Positions 17,699 to 28,192 of a DNA stretch of 64,000 nt are shown in pieces (within the stretch, counting starts at the first letter, position 1; the number at the start of each line of letters is the position of its first letter). The stretch covers positions 1-64,000 of the forward strand of contig MDLC01000005.1 of assembly GCA_001723645.1 (NCBI GenBank). The letters run 5' to 3'. The notes below the pieces were generated by a model. It searched no databases. It had not been told where the DNA came from and worked only from the letters and a program-made list of their open reading frames with translations. Source of the DNA: Candidatus Endobugula sertula (GTDB lineage Bacteria; Pseudomonadota; Gammaproteobacteria; Pseudomonadales; Cellvibrionaceae). Position numbers and translations under genes: made by a program.

Positions 17699-20011
17699 TT
17701 ATTTTAACCAATGGCTGATTGGAGATATCAGCTTTTCACACTTCATTTTTTGTACAGGTTGTGATCCCGCAATAAATGGTGCTAGTATTGCTCCCTCACA
17801 GCCTTGCGCACTTAACAAACCCTCCTTTCCATCCACCCAATAATACTTAATAGTACTTGGCTGCACATTATTAATTCCTTGGGTAGAGAGTTGTTGAAAA
17901 ATATCGGCCCATATTGGGAGTGCACCAGAACTTCCAGTATAGTGTGTAGGTCGGTTATCATCATTACCCAACCAGATAACCCCCAGATGATCTGCACTAT
18001 AGCCCGCAAACCAACTATCACGTTGCTGATTTGTTGTTCCGGTTTTTCCAGCAACGACCAGCTTCTTAGGTAACTGCTGGTAAGCCCTCTTCCCTGACCC
18101 TAACGACATAACTGCTTGCAAACTGTAGTGTGCAAGATAGCTCAAGGCTTCAGGAATACGTGGCTCACTCACCAACGGATAACGCTGCAACGGTTGATGA
18201 TGACTATCCAATACCGCACGAATCGCGCGTAATGGTGTATAAGCACCATCAGCAGCTATAGTATGATACAAATGACTGATCTCCAGCGGCGATAAGTCAA
18301 TAGCCCCTAAAAGCAACGAAGGTAAAGCGTGTGGTGTGTTCTCCAGCCCTGACGCCTGTAATGTTTTTATCACCCGATCCAAACCTAACGACATGCCTAA
18401 ATTCACAGTTGCTTGATTATAGGATTGCGCCAACGCCTGATAAAGAGGCACATCACCATAAGATTTGTTACTAAAGTTTTTGGGTTCCCAGCTTGTTCCA
18501 TTGTCTAACTCTAACTTAATCGGGCTATCCTCCAGTAACGTCACTAGATTGTATTTATCTGCCTCAGATAAGGCTGCCAAATAAACAAAAGGCTTCACCA
18601 GTGACCCAATGGGTCGTTGCATATCAATCGCTCGATTAAAACCCTGATAACGGGGACTTTTATCGCCTACTAAGGCCAAGATTTCCCCGCTTCCAACAGC
18701 AGTAATAACCGCCGCCGCCTGAATATGCTTTGAGTTTTTAGTGTTATTAATTTTCTGCACACGTTTTTTAATTACTGTCTCTGTTAACTCTTGAACATTA
18801 GGCGACATAGTCGTAAAAATTCTTAAACCCTCACTTTGCAAATCTTCTGGATTATAATCTCGCTGTAACTGACGTTTTACCAATCCCATAAAAGCAGGGT
18901 AATCACCAAGGCGTAGCTGAGATTTTTGAATAATTTCCAACGGTTTGTTAGCATACGTTTTTTGTTCTCTCTGAGAAATCAGTTGATGATCAGCCATTAG
19001 CTGTAATACTGTATTTCTCCTTCTCTTTGCACGTTCAGGAAAGCGCCACGGATTATAATAGGATGCTCCTTTAACAACCGCAACTAACAACGCAATTTGA
19101 TGCGGCTGCAAATTTTTTATCGGACGATTAAAATAGTGTTTTGCTGCCAATCCAAAACCATGAATAGCTCGTGGGCCACTTTGCCCCAGATAAACTTCAT
19201 TAAGATACGTTTCCAGTATTTCGGCTTTGTTATAATGGTACTCCAATAATAAAGACATCACCGCTTCTTGTACCTTGCGCCAAAGATGTCGATCATGGGT
19301 AAGATAAAAGTTCTTAACTAATTGCTGAGTCAATGTACTTCCTCCCTGAACAAAAGCACCTGCTTTAATATTTTCCAGCATTGCCCGAGCAATACCTTTT
19401 AAAGAAATACCATGGTGGCGAGCAAATTCTTTATCTTCAACTGCAATTAATGTTTGTCCCAATAGCAGAGGAATATCTACAAGCTTAAGCAAAACCCGAT
19501 CTTCACCATGATGTGGGTAAATACTACCAATCTCTTTAGGCTCTAAACGTAATGATAAATCATCGTCCACTCCCTTTAACTGACTCACATAGCCATTATC
19601 TAAAGTCACGCCATAGCGAGCTGCTTTTTTCTCTTTATCAGGAAAAATAAAATCTCGTGTATAGATTTCATACTTTTGATCTTGGCGACTATACTGGCCT
19701 GGTTGCCAAACCTGTTTAACAGGTCTATACCCTAATAGCGTTAACTCCCGTTCTAATTCAGACGATTTTAACAACAAGCCTTCATAGATATCTAAAGGTC
19801 TCGCATAAACCCTCGCTGGAATCGCCCACTTCTTTCCCGTAAACTTTTCTCGGACTTGCCTATCAAGAGAAATGACCCATACCACCGTAACAACACATAG
19901 AAGAGTGAAACCATAAAGTACAAAACTCACAGGAGGCATAAAAGAGTACCTTTTGGCAGAACGTCTTTTGACCTTAAGAGTTTTCCGTTTTTGGGCAGGT
20001 TTTCTGAGCAT
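17699..20011 (-). CDS. mrcB: Penicillin-binding protein 1B
   Basis: Bifunctional class A PBP of 770 residues that polymerises and cross-links peptidoglycan. Order: cytoplasmic basic tail, one membrane helix (about 26-48), UB2H regulatory domain (about 75-165), glycosyltransferase GT51 domain with catalytic E192 in VEDKEFARHHG, and transpeptidase domain with S470xxK473, SYN 530-532 and KTG 656-658. All catalytic motifs are intact. UB2H is the docking site for the lipoprotein activator in E. coli PBP1b. The downstream TPR lipoprotein is likely co-transcribed. Confidence 0.95.
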   Translation of the reverse strand: MLRKPAQKRKTLKVKRRSAKRYSFMPPVSFVLYGFTLLCVVTVVWVISLDRQVREKFTGKKWAIPARVYARPLDIYEGLLLKSSELERELTLLGYRPVKQVWQPGQYSRQDQKYEIYTRDFIFPDKEKKAARYGVTLDNGYVSQLKGVDDDLSLRLEPKEIGSIYPHHGEDRVLLKLVDIPLLLGQTLIAVEDKEFARHHGISLKGIARAMLENIKAGAFVQGGSTLTQQLVKNFYLTHDRHLWRKVQEAVMSLLLEYHYNKAEILETYLNEVYLGQSGPRAIHGFGLAAKHYFNRPIKNLQPHQIALLVAVVKGASYYNPWRFPERAKRRRNTVLQLMADHQLISQREQKTYANKPLEIIQKSQLRLGDYPAFMGLVKRQLQRDYNPEDLQSEGLRIFTTMSPNVQELTETVIKKRVQKINNTKNSKHIQAAAVITAVGSGEILALVGDKSPRYQGFNRAIDMQRPIGSLVKPFVYLAALSEADKYNLVTLLEDSPIKLELDNGTSWEPKNFSNKSYGDVPLYQALAQSYNQATVNLGMSLGLDRVIKTLQASGLENTPHALPSLLLGAIDLSPLEISHLYHTIAADGAYTPLRAIRAVLDSHHQPLQRYPLVSEPRIPEALSYLAHYSLQAVMSLGSGKRAYQQLPKKLVVAGKTGTTNQQRDSWFAGYSADHLGVIWLGNDDNRPTHYTGSSGALPIWADIFQQLSTQGINNVQPSTIKYYWVDGKEGLLSAQGCEGAILAPFIAGSQPVQKMKCEKLISPISHWLK

Positions 20012-20159
20012 GTGTGCACAACATCAAAGTGAAGTAAATTAGGAATTGCCTATACTGATTATTATACGTGCTTTGCTTTACTTTTTAACATCATTATTGA
20101 TAATGTTCGCCTCATCATACTATATTCTTATTTCTTACCAAATTTTCCAAGGAACATTT

Positions 20160-21155
20160 ATGGCTTACTATCATATATACGGCATTGGTGCTGCACTAGT
20201 CGACACAGAAATCGAAGTCACCGATACTGACCTACAAAACTATACCATCGAAAAAGGCGTCATGACACTGGTTGATGAGGTGAGACAAACAGAACTCATC
20301 AACCGATTCTCCACACACCTGATTGCCTCCAAACGAGCCAGTGGCGGTTCTGCGGCCAATACAATTATTGGAGCCAGCTATTTCGGTGCCAACACATTCT
20401 ACTCCTGTAAAGTTGCCAATGATGAAAACGGAAATTTTTATCTACAGGATATGGAAGCTGCTGGCGTTGTAACCAATAAAAATCATAATGATGATGGTAT
20501 TACAGGAAAATGTCTGGTTATGATTACCCCCGATGCCGAACGTACAATGAATACTTTTCTTGGTATCAGTGAAACAGTCTCTACTAATGAATTGGACAAA
20601 GAAGCACTAAAACAATCCCAGTACGCTTATATTGAAGGCTATCTAGTCACTTCGGAAACTGGCCGTGCAGCGGCTATTCAACTTCGTGAGTGGGCAGAGT
20701 CCCATAATATAAAAACCGCCTTAAGCTTATCTGACCCAGCAATAGTACAGTTTTTCCGAGACGGTTTACGTAAAATGATCGGCAATAAGGTTAACCTACT
20801 ATTCTGCAATCATGATGAGGCTTTGAGCTTTACCGATACAGATAATACAGAGGATGCGATAGAGGCCCTAAAAAATTACGCAGATGAGTTTGCCATTACC
20901 CTAGGCAGTAAAGGAGCCCTGATCTACGATGGTAATACCACCATCAACATTTCAGCCAATACTGTCAAAGCGATTGACACAAACGGTGCTGGCGACATGT
21001 TTGCGGGTGCCTTTCTATACGCGATAACCCATGGTTACAATCACCAACAGGCAGGTGACCTCGCCAGTGCCGCTTCAGCTAAAATTGTCAGTCAATATGG
21101 CCCCAGATTAAAAGCAGAGCAACATGCAGAAATACTTCATAAAACATTAGGCTAA
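20160..21155 (+). CDS. PfkB-family carbohydrate kinase (adenosine kinase-like)
   Basis: A 331-residue PfkB kinase. The ATG at 20160 is preferred because AAGGAA lies 5 bases upstream and family members begin like MAYYHIYGIGAALVD; a longer frame from a TTG at 20046 would add an unrelated hydrophobic leader. Motif 1 (GGSAANT) binds the sugar, and motif 2 NGAGDMFAG carries the catalytic aspartate. This branch is often annotated adenosine kinase in gammaproteobacteria; the substrate is not proven by sequence. It stands alone between divergent mrcB and convergent lipA. Confidence 0.88.
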   Translation: MAYYHIYGIGAALVDTEIEVTDTDLQNYTIEKGVMTLVDEVRQTELINRFSTHLIASKRASGGSAANTIIGASYFGANTFYSCKVANDENGNFYLQDMEAAGVVTNKNHNDDGITGKCLVMITPDAERTMNTFLGISETVSTNELDKEALKQSQYAYIEGYLVTSETGRAAAIQLREWAESHNIKTALSLSDPAIVQFFRDGLRKMIGNKVNLLFCNHDEALSFTDTDNTEDAIEALKNYADEFAITLGSKGALIYDGNTTINISANTVKAIDTNGAGDMFAGAFLYAITHGYNHQQAGDLASAASAKIVSQYGPRLKAEQHAEILHKTLG

Positions 21156-21186
21156 TTGAACTAAAGCTCATCAAACATATTACACC

Positions 21187-22176
21187 TTAACTAACTTCCT
21201 CGCCGTGGGCCTGTTGGTCAGCATGATAAGATGAGCGTACTAAAGGGCCACAGGCTGCACGTTCAAAGTGCATTTCATCAGCTAAATTTTTATATTCCTG
21301 AAATTCTTCTGGCGTCACATAGCGTTTTACTGGTAAGTGATCCTTTGATGGCTGTAGATATTGGCCAATCGTTAACATATCGATATCATGTTCACGCATA
21401 TCGCGCATAACATCAAAAATTTCTTCTTTAGTTTCACCTAAACCCACCATTAGGCCTGACTTTGTCAACACATCGGGACGTAGTGATTTATATTTTTTTA
21501 GCAGACTTAAGGACCACTGATAATTTGCCCCAGGACGCACTTCGCGGTATAAGCGTGGCACAGTTTCCAAATTATGATTAAATACATCAGGAGCCTCTGC
21601 AGCAAGAATTTCCAGGGCAATACCCATGCGGCCACGAAAATCGGGGGTAAGAATTTCAATTTCAAGATTGGGCGAACGCAAACGTGATTCACGAATACAA
21701 TCTGCAAAATGCCGCGCACCACCGTCACGTAAATCATCACGATCAACTGAAGTCACTACCACATATTTTAGACCCATTTCAGCAATAGCTTCTGCGAGAT
21801 GGATGGGCTCTTTTGCATCCAGATCATTGGGTTTGCCATGACCTACATCACAAAATGGACAGCGACGAGTACAAATATCTCCCATGATCATAAAAGTGGC
21901 TGTACCACCAGAAAAGCACTCCCCCAAATTGGGGCAGGAGGCCTCCTCACAAACACTGGAAAGCGCGTTTTTACGCAACACTTTTTTAATACGGTCAACT
22001 TTAGGAGATGACGGAATCTGCACACGAATCCAGTCAGGCTTTCGCAACACCTCATCAGTAGCAATCACTTTCACCGGTATCCGTTCAAGCTTGTCAGCGT
22101 CACGTAATTTTTCACCTTTTTGGTGGCGAACAGTACGTCTTTCAGGGACCGTTAATGGTACCTTTCGTTCAGTCAT
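21187..22176 (-). CDS. lipA: Lipoyl synthase
   Basis: Radical-SAM enzyme inserting two sulfur atoms into protein-bound octanoyl groups. Both cluster motifs are visible: the auxiliary-cluster cysteines in [12 protein letters not shown] and the radical-SAM CxxxCxxC in CTRRCPFC. The C-terminal conserved RSSYHA with the serine ligand is present. Length 329 is normal. It follows lipB after 34 bases on the same strand; order dacA-ybeD-lipB-lipA is the common gammaproteobacterial arrangement. Confidence 0.97.
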   Translation of the reverse strand: MTERKVPLTVPERRTVRHQKGEKLRDADKLERIPVKVIATDEVLRKPDWIRVQIPSSPKVDRIKKVLRKNALSSVCEEASCPNLGECFSGGTATFMIMGDICTRRCPFCDVGHGKPNDLDAKEPIHLAEAIAEMGLKYVVVTSVDRDDLRDGGARHFADCIRESRLRSPNLEIEILTPDFRGRMGIALEILAAEAPDVFNHNLETVPRLYREVRPGANYQWSLSLLKKYKSLRPDVLTKSGLMVGLGETKEEIFDVMRDMREHDIDMLTIGQYLQPSKDHLPVKRYVTPEEFQEYKNLADEMHFERAACGPLVRSSYHADQQAHGEEVS

Positions 22177-22210
22177 AATGATCCCAAATTTACTACAATA
22201 CTCCGTACTA

Positions 22211-22891
22211 TTAATCCACTAGAATCTGTAGTGGATTAGATATACTTATCGATCCACTAGCACCAACCTGGCGAACAAACAATTCGAGCAGCTGATTTTT
22301 GATGTTAGCATACCCAGGCTCAACTGATGGTATAAATTCACTGAGCTGGGTCATTCGCAATCCTTCGTAACCACAAGGATTAATCATTTTAAACGGTGAT
22401 AAATCCATATTGATATTGATACTAACCCCATGAAAGCAACAGCCTTTACGAATACGCAGCCCCAAAGAGGCTATTTTAGCGTCATTATTGCTTACCTTAA
22501 CATAAACTCCAGGAGCTTCTGCCTTGGTATAGGACTGGACCCCATACTCAGCAAGCCACTGGATAACAAGCTGCTCTAGTATAGTCACCATCTCCCGAAC
22601 ACCAATACCTCGACGACGAATATCAATCAGGGGGTAAAGTATAAGTTGCCCTGGGCCATGGTAAGTCACCTGCCCACCTCGATCTGATTGAACGACTGGA
22701 ATATTGGTCTCTTGCAATAGGTGTTCGGGCTTACTCGCCTGCCCCAATGTCAGCACGGACTCGTGCTCAACAAACCAAAGCTCATCACGGGTATTTTGAT
22801 CACGCTCATTAGTCAAGCGTTTCATAGCTTGCCAAACAATTCCATAGGGCTGAAGCCCTAAGTCACGAACAATCAAACGACCTTCATTCAT
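22211..22891 (-). CDS. lipB: Octanoyl-[acyl-carrier-protein]:protein N-octanoyltransferase
   Basis: Transfers octanoate from ACP to lipoyl domains, giving the substrate of LipA. The [12 protein letters not shown] block and the catalytic lysine and cysteine region ([17 protein letters not shown]) are present; the second cysteine of GCC replaces the usual serine of GCS, and the first is the catalytic one. 226 residues, standard length. Two bases separate it from ybeD, so translation is probably coupled. Confidence 0.96.
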   Translation of the reverse strand: MNEGRLIVRDLGLQPYGIVWQAMKRLTNERDQNTRDELWFVEHESVLTLGQASKPEHLLQETNIPVVQSDRGGQVTYHGPGQLILYPLIDIRRRGIGVREMVTILEQLVIQWLAEYGVQSYTKAEAPGVYVKVSNNDAKIASLGLRIRKGCCFHGVSININMDLSPFKMINPCGYEGLRMTQLSEFIPSVEPGYANIKNQLLELFVRQVGASGSISISNPLQILVD

Positions 22892-22893
22892 TA

Positions 22894-23166
22894 CTATAAA
22901 ACAATTTTTACAGCCGAATTAGCACGTAGCACCTGATGATATTGTTCTAATTGATCAATGCCTGTTGCAGTAATACGCACCGTGATTGAATGAAATCTTC
23001 CTTTACTACTACGTTTAACCGTGACCTTACTACGATCAAACCCGGGAGAAAATTGCTCAGTAGTGACCAAAACAAATTCCATAAGTTGCTCACTAGCGTC
23101 CCCCATAACTTTTACAGGATAATCCTCACAGGGAAATTCAATTTTAGGCGGCTCCTGCGGACTCAT
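22894..23166 (-). CDS. ybeD: YbeD/DUF493 family protein
   Basis: A 90-residue protein of the UPF0250 (DUF493) family, with the typical ferredoxin-like fold pattern: FPCEDYPVKVMGD at the N terminus and the HSITVRITATG strand in the second half. The family has an ACT-like regulatory fold and is placed between dacA and lipB in many gammaproteobacteria; its molecular role is not established. Four bases separate it from dacA and two from lipB. Confidence 0.93.
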   Translation of the reverse strand: MSPQEPPKIEFPCEDYPVKVMGDASEQLMEFVLVTTEQFSPGFDRSKVTVKRSSKGRFHSITVRITATGIDQLEQYHQVLRANSAVKIVL

Positions 23167-23170
23167 AATT

Positions 23171-24355
23171 TTACCTTAAAAAGCCGTTAAAAAATAAATG
23201 TACGCTATCAACCATACGACTAAAAATACCTGCAGGCTCAACTCCCTGAAGAGCAACCACAGGTATATTTAACAGCTCTTCATCCTTCAAGGCCACCACG
23301 ACGTTACCCAGCTCTTGCCCTTGAGTAATTGGTGCTTCAATGGTTTGATCAACATGCACAGTAGCGACCAAGTCACCTTCACTGCCCCTAGGAATGGTCA
23401 AGTAGATATCTTTTAATAAACCCAAATCAACCATATCACTTTTACCTTTCCAAACAACCGCCGTATTAACCACATCATTCGCACTATACAGTTTATGTGT
23501 GTAATAATAACGGAATCCATAGGACAGTAATTTTTGCGACTCTGATGCCCGAGTCGATTCAGAACGTGCCCCTATAACCACAGAAACTAAACGCATGTCT
23601 TGTTTCTTTGAAGAAGCAACCAAACCATACCCTGCAGCTTCTGTATGGCCTGTTTTAATACCGTCAACCGTTTTATCAGTAAACAGTAACTGATTCCGGT
23701 TAGCTTGATTAATGCCATTATAGGAAAAATACTTTTCTGAATACAACTTATAATGTTCAGGAAAGTCTTGAATTAAAGCACGTCCTAAAACCGCCAAATC
23801 ACGTGCCGTTGTAACATGCTCATCATCAGGCCACCCAGTGGCATTTTTAAAGTTTGTATTTTTCATACCCAATAAGGTCGCCTGCTGGTTCATCACATCC
23901 GCAAAGGCTTCTTCACTACCCGCAAGGTGTTCAGCTAAAGCAATACTGGCATCATTACCAGACTGAATGATCACACCTCGCAAAAGATCTTCTACTGAGA
24001 CTCGGGTACCTTCACGCACAAACATTTTAGAACCACCTTTCCGCCAAGCTTTAACACTAATATCCACCAAATCATCCGGATTAATCGCACCGCGGTTAAT
24101 CGCTGCCGAGACAATATAACTGGTCATCATCTTAGTCATACTGGCAGGAGGCAATGGCTGATCAGCATTTTTCTCCACGATAACCTTTCCTGTATCAGTA
24201 TCTATCAAGATATACGCTAAAGCGGCAAGCTGAGGAGGGGCAGGAATAATAACTGGAGCTGCATGAACAACGATGGAGATACTAAAAAGAGTCAATAAAG
24301 CCGTAATACGGTGAAATAGCGTAGTCATAGATGAGCCAGAAATATCCTTTGTCAT
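23171..24355 (-). CDS. dacA: D-alanyl-D-alanine carboxypeptidase (PBP5/6 type)
   Basis: Periplasmic low-molecular-weight PBP that trims the terminal D-Ala of peptidoglycan stems. Signal peptide at about residues 14-32; active-site SxxK in PASMTKMM, SGN in QSGNDASIAL and KTG in IKTGHTEAAGYG. The C-terminal PBP5 domain ends with an amphipathic helix (about 375-394, FSRMVDSVHLFFNGFLR) that anchors the enzyme to the inner membrane. First gene of the dacA-ybeD-lipB-lipA group. Confidence 0.96.
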   Translation of the reverse strand: MTKDISGSSMTTLFHRITALLTLFSISIVVHAAPVIIPAPPQLAALAYILIDTDTGKVIVEKNADQPLPPASMTKMMTSYIVSAAINRGAINPDDLVDISVKAWRKGGSKMFVREGTRVSVEDLLRGVIIQSGNDASIALAEHLAGSEEAFADVMNQQATLLGMKNTNFKNATGWPDDEHVTTARDLAVLGRALIQDFPEHYKLYSEKYFSYNGINQANRNQLLFTDKTVDGIKTGHTEAAGYGLVASSKKQDMRLVSVVIGARSESTRASESQKLLSYGFRYYYTHKLYSANDVVNTAVVWKGKSDMVDLGLLKDIYLTIPRGSEGDLVATVHVDQTIEAPITQGQELGNVVVALKDEELLNIPVVALQGVEPAGIFSRMVDSVHLFFNGFLR

Positions 24356-24786
24356 GTGGTTGAGATCGGTAGGTTCTTTAACTAACAGTCATCATTATGA
24401 TAAATGCACATAACGAATACACTCTATTTCCGTTGAACACAAGTTCGGCGCCATTCTATCATAGAGTGATGAAAGCGGGGATGCCTAGCCCATACACTTT
24501 TCACACTACTGACTGAAAACCCATCTATTTTTATAAAAAAATATTGGCATCCAAACATAACAAATAACTCATTCAGTCTGAAGTGATGACCACCCATTAA
24601 CTCAAGTCATGTTTCAAATACAGATATTTCCCCATGATCGCGACTCCAAATTCACTCTAAACAGGTGTCAGCTAAAGGTAGATTTGCTAAAATTCCACCG
24701 CACACTAGGAATGGTTGGCATTTCACCTTCTTCGTTGATCACCGCGCCCTATTTGGGCGGCACCCCACCATTACAGGATAAAATGC
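24356..24786. other. Divergent intergenic region between dacA and purC
   Basis: About 430 bases between divergently transcribed genes. It must hold both promoters, but no strong -35/-10 pair or PurR-like operator stands out. A short open frame starting at 24609 in it has no recognisable features, poor codon content and no ribosome binding site, so I do not call it. Confidence 0.5.
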
Positions 24787-25890
24787 ATGGCCTTCGGCAA
24801 TAAAGTACTCGCAGTTAATAATGACTTACCCATACGTACCGATCTTCCTATTCACAATGGCAAAGTACGCTCTGTTTACTGGCTCAGTACCAACGATAGC
24901 CGCCGACTAATAGAAGAAAAAGGCTATAACCTCTCATTGGATACTCCATTAGCCATTATGATCATCAGCGACAGAATTTCTGCCTTTGATTGCATCTGGC
25001 AGGGTGAAGGAGGAATGAAGGGTGTTCCTGGGAAAGGGGCCGCTCTCAATGCTATCTCTAATCACTGGTTTCAATCTTTTAAAAAGCAGGGACTAGCAGA
25101 CAATCATATTATTGATATTCCCCATCCATTCGTCTGGATTATCCAAAAAGCCAAGCCTGTGCTTATTGAAGCCATATGTCGGCAGTATATTACCGGCTCA
25201 ATGTGGAGAGCCTATGAAAAGGGGGAGCGATCATTCTGTGGAATTCATCTGCAAGAAGGTTTACAAAAAGATCAAAGCTTACCAGAACTATTAATCACAC
25301 CATCAACCAAAGGGATTCTTAAAGGAATTCCTGGAATACCGGAAACTGACGACGTCAATATTACCCACCATAGTCTGAGATCACACTTTCAAGCATTTAA
25401 TTTTCGTAGTATTAGTGATATTGATCATTATGAGCACCTATTAAAACAAGGATTTAGAGTAATCAGCTCAGAGCTTGCTAGGTTGGATCAAATATTTGTT
25501 GATACTAAATTTGAGTTTGGTTACATCACCGATCAATCCGGTCAGGAAAGACTGATTTATATGGATGAAGTGGGAACCCCAGACTCATCAAGAATATGGG
25601 ATGGCCCTTGTCACCGTGACGGTCATATTGTTGAAAAATCCAAGGAAGCATTCCGCCAATCACTCCTAAATTACTTCCCCGACCCTGATATATTATTAAA
25701 TAAAGAGCGTATGAATGAACGCCAGCAGTTAGCGCAAAACCACGCCCTTCCTCAAGAAGTATTGATAGAGGTATCTGACACTTATAGGGAGATTGCAGAA
25801 AAGATTACCGGAACTTCAATCACACTACCTGACAACCCAAAAGAGGAAATTATCCAAACTCTCCATGAACACTACAAACTTATCAACTGA
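24787..25890 (+). CDS. purC: Phosphoribosylaminoimidazole-succinocarboxamide synthase (long form)
   Basis: Purine enzyme that joins aspartate to CAIR. It belongs to the longer (about 367-residue) SAICAR synthetase type rather than the ~237-residue E. coli type. Family blocks visible: GKVRSVYWL for the phosphate loop, [37 protein letters not shown] and [12 protein letters not shown]. Another ATG lies 4 bases upstream in a different frame. No other purine gene is adjacent. Confidence 0.95.
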   Translation: MAFGNKVLAVNNDLPIRTDLPIHNGKVRSVYWLSTNDSRRLIEEKGYNLSLDTPLAIMIISDRISAFDCIWQGEGGMKGVPGKGAALNAISNHWFQSFKKQGLADNHIIDIPHPFVWIIQKAKPVLIEAICRQYITGSMWRAYEKGERSFCGIHLQEGLQKDQSLPELLITPSTKGILKGIPGIPETDDVNITHHSLRSHFQAFNFRSISDIDHYEHLLKQGFRVISSELARLDQIFVDTKFEFGYITDQSGQERLIYMDEVGTPDSSRIWDGPCHRDGHIVEKSKEAFRQSLLNYFPDPDILLNKERMNERQQLAQNHALPQEVLIEVSDTYREIAEKITGTSITLPDNPKEEIIQTLHEHYKLIN

Positions 25891-26037
25891 GTCTTACCAA
25901 AATACTTTGGCTTAGACCCACCTATATTCAATGGGGTTAAGCTCTGGACTATAAAAATCTTTAAAAATAGCACGTAGTACTTTAATGCTGACGTAGCTTT
26001 CGCGAGAAAAAACAATGTTTAGGGGTGCCTAAATATG

Positions 26038-26056
26038 CCAAATCATATTGATTTGG
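26038..26056. repeat. Palindromic element CCAAATCA-TAT-TGATTTGG, copy 1
   Basis: Perfect 8-bp inverted repeat with a 3-bp spacer, the typical shape of a dimeric regulator operator. The surrounding 27 bases (26033-26059) recur at 30679-30705 with 24 identities. It lies 80 bases upstream of the small phage-like gene at 26136. No known operator is matched with confidence. Confidence 0.45.
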
Positions 26057-26135
26057 ATATACTTGAGCGAACATGGTACAGTCGTTGTGTTGCAAGTTAT
26101 CAAAAATAAAAATCTAATCATCAGGGGGACATGAT

Positions 26136-26309
26136 ATGTGTTACTACTCAAGCTGTAATGGTCCGGATGCCTGTAAGCATCTGAACGCAGGTAATTCACC
26201 GCTAATAGAAAACCCTCACGTTGCTGCGGAGGTTGTGGAAGGTATAATCGAAAAAGTCGACCCATCGCTCGTCAATTTCGCTGCATTGTTGGCTGAACAG
26301 CTAAGTTGA
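26136..26309 (+). CDS. Small Cys-containing protein (57 aa), phage-remnant context
   Basis: ATG with an excellent AGGGGG Shine-Dalgarno about 7 bases upstream, then 57 codons. The N-terminal third has three cysteines (MCYYSSCNGPDACKHL), the C-terminal two thirds are acidic and helical (AAEVVEGIIEKVDPSLVNFAALLAEQL). I do not recognise it. Codon use and G+C are higher than in the flanking genes and similar to the phage-like acetyltransferase 110 bases downstream, so both probably came in together. It could bind a metal or be a short virion or regulatory protein; nothing decides this. Confidence 0.55.
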   Translation: MCYYSSCNGPDACKHLNAGNSPLIENPHVAAEVVEGIIEKVDPSLVNFAALLAEQLS

Positions 26310-26419
26310 CGTTTGGTTATCAGAATGGCCTCCCCACTTTCCTTTTTTCCAGCATCAATGCTTGGTAATCGGGGGGATGGCTTGGTCATCTAGTTTTTAG
26401 CGGGTTTGGTGGTATCATA

Positions 26420-26896
26420 ATGCACGATAGTCTTCGCTGGATCAATAGCGCAGATATTGCCGAGGTTGCTCGAAGTGCCCGTGAGCCTGATCGGGTCGAA
26501 TGGGCTTTGATGGACCGGGGTGGAACCTCTTGCTTAGAAAATATGCTTGAAGAAGCTGTTACACGCAGCAATGTTTCGATGGCTGCTGTTCATAATGACA
26601 ACGTTATTGCTCTTTTTGGTGTGGTTTTGCTGTCAGATGTTTCACGTACGGGCAGTGTGTGGGCTCTGGCAACTGAAGAAGTCGAACAGTCCACTATTTA
26701 TCGACGATGGTATCGGATATCACATCAGCTAATCCCCGTTCTTGGCCAGTCGTTTGATAGGTTGGAGAATGTGGTTCATGTTAAAAATACTAAAGCCCTT
26801 AAGTTTATCCGGTTATTGGGGTTCTCAGTTTCGTCTCAACCTGTAATCGTAAAAGGTGAAGAATTTTTCCCCTTCCATATGGATTTTTGTTCATAA
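26420..26896 (+). CDS. Phage-type GNAT-like protein (T7 gp13/DUF2833-like)
   Basis: A 158-residue protein with a GNAT-like layout: AAVHNDNVIALFGVV strand pair, then GSVWALATEEVE, and a C-terminal block LENVVHVKNTKALKFIRLLGFSV. The pattern of an asparagine-rich block followed by A-x-x-(F/W)-hydrophobic-x-LGF is typical of phage acetyltransferase-like proteins grouped with the internal virion protein of T7-like phages. No other phage structural, lysis or integrase gene is present, so this is a remnant or a domesticated single gene. Its G+C looks higher than the neighbouring chromosomal genes. Confidence 0.6.
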   Translation: MHDSLRWINSADIAEVARSAREPDRVEWALMDRGGTSCLENMLEEAVTRSNVSMAAVHNDNVIALFGVVLLSDVSRTGSVWALATEEVEQSTIYRRWYRISHQLIPVLGQSFDRLENVVHVKNTKALKFIRLLGFSVSSQPVIVKGEEFFPFHMDFCS

Positions 26897-27118
26897 AACA
26901 ACGGAATCCGGTCGTACCACAAGACAGCTTGTTGATGATATCTAGAGCAAGCCAGCTCTATATTTTTCCTTAAGGGCATCTCTAAAAATTGCCGCGTGTT
27001 TATAATTTGTCAGATGATGATCTAGAATATCAAACTCGGGATTGTTGTTGCTTCTATCAGTTTATCCTCTGAAGGACGGGTATTCGATGCTAAAAAAATT
27101 TGGCTATATTATTTCCAG

Positions 27119-28192
27119 TCACTTTTTAGCCTTGGCTGACATAGAGATCACTTTGAAACCATTCTTTTTATTCCACTCCTGATAATTTTTGAGATGATCA
27201 AACTTTTTTACAGAGAGTTTAATAAATTCATTGACAACAAAAATAGCAAGCCCAGTTTTTTTAAGATGTTTATTCGTTTGATACAAGAACTTTTCCGTTA
27301 AGGCTTTATTCTGTGAAAATCCCTGATGAAAAGGAGGGTTACAAATAATTAAATCGAAATGTTGCACAATAGTTGCTGCACAGTCCGCAGCGATAATATC
27401 AACATTCATATGATACATTTCAGTATTCTTTTTAATACAGGATAATGCTGCAGCATTATTATCAGTTGCTGTGATTTGCCAGTGACTATCTGATGGTAAA
27501 TAATAAGGGAGATTAAGTGTCACCCAGCCATATCCACAGCCCAAATCAAGGATGGAGTGAGTAGATGATTGGGATTCTGCCAAAATAAGGGGTAAACTTT
27601 CTAATAATAACTGGGTGCCTGTATCCACTTTATTCCATCCAAAAACACCTGGCTTGCTAAAAAAGGAAGGAATAGTGTGTTCCCCAACAGAAATTTTTCG
27701 AATTTCATGGTAAGCATTTCCGAGTGACTGTTGTGTACTGAGATTTGTAAAGACACCAAAGTAATTGTTTTTGTTTTTCTTTAATTTACCTTGAGCACCC
27801 AAAGTATCTACTAATGTTTGCGCATAACTTTTTATCCCCTCCTGTTTTTTGCCGCTAATTAAAAGTTCCCCATAATGATTTAACAGACCGCCTGCTTGAT
27901 TTAATAGATGATGGGTTAAAGCTTTTTCCTTTGAGACACGATAAACAATACGCTGGGGTGCCCAAGGTAATTCGGAGAAGTAAAAATCATTAAACTCTGC
28001 GCTAAAGCCTTTATCCAGAGCTAATTGGTAAATATCATAACGATTTGACACTATATGCAAAGTTTGCTGTATGTACTCTAAATGGGAGAGGACATCTAAT
28101 GCACTTTCATCAGCCATCCATAAAGTAGGAATGCCTGTAGATTGCAAATAAGGGAATAGGGGAATAAACGTTGTATCCGTCATTGTTTGCAT
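27119..28192 (-). CDS. rsmC: 16S rRNA (guanine(1207)-N(2))-methyltransferase RsmC
   Basis: A 357-residue two-domain protein: an N-terminal degenerate methyltransferase-like half (about 1-180) that helps RNA binding, and a C-terminal SAM-dependent MTase half with DLGCGYGWV (motif I) and the catalytic NPPFHQGF motif (NPPF). That organisation is characteristic of RsmC/RlmG; the RsmC assignment is by overall length and layout. No operon partner: 220 bases separate it from the phage-like gene and 310 from acs. Confidence 0.85.
   Translation of the reverse strand: MQTMTDTTFIPLFPYLQSTGIPTLWMADESALDVLSHLEYIQQTLHIVSNRYDIYQLALDKGFSAEFNDFYFSELPWAPQRIVYRVSKEKALTHHLLNQAGGLLNHYGELLISGKKQEGIKSYAQTLVDTLGAQGKLKKNKNNYFGVFTNLSTQQSLGNAYHEIRKISVGEHTIPSFFSKPGVFGWNKVDTGTQLLLESLPLILAESQSSTHSILDLGCGYGWVTLNLPYYLPSDSHWQITATDNNAAALSCIKKNTEMYHMNVDIIAADCAATIVQHFDLIICNPPFHQGFSQNKALTEKFLYQTNKHLKKTGLAIFVVNEFIKLSVKKFDHLKNYQEWNKKNGFKVISMSAKAKK

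Noticed and set aside
24609..24803. 64-codon frame upstream of purC
   Set aside because: No ribosome binding site, no recognisable composition or motif, and it overlaps the purC start; likely chance.
26029..26265. 78-codon minus-strand frame
   Set aside because: Antisense to the small cysteine protein, which has a much better start and ribosome site.
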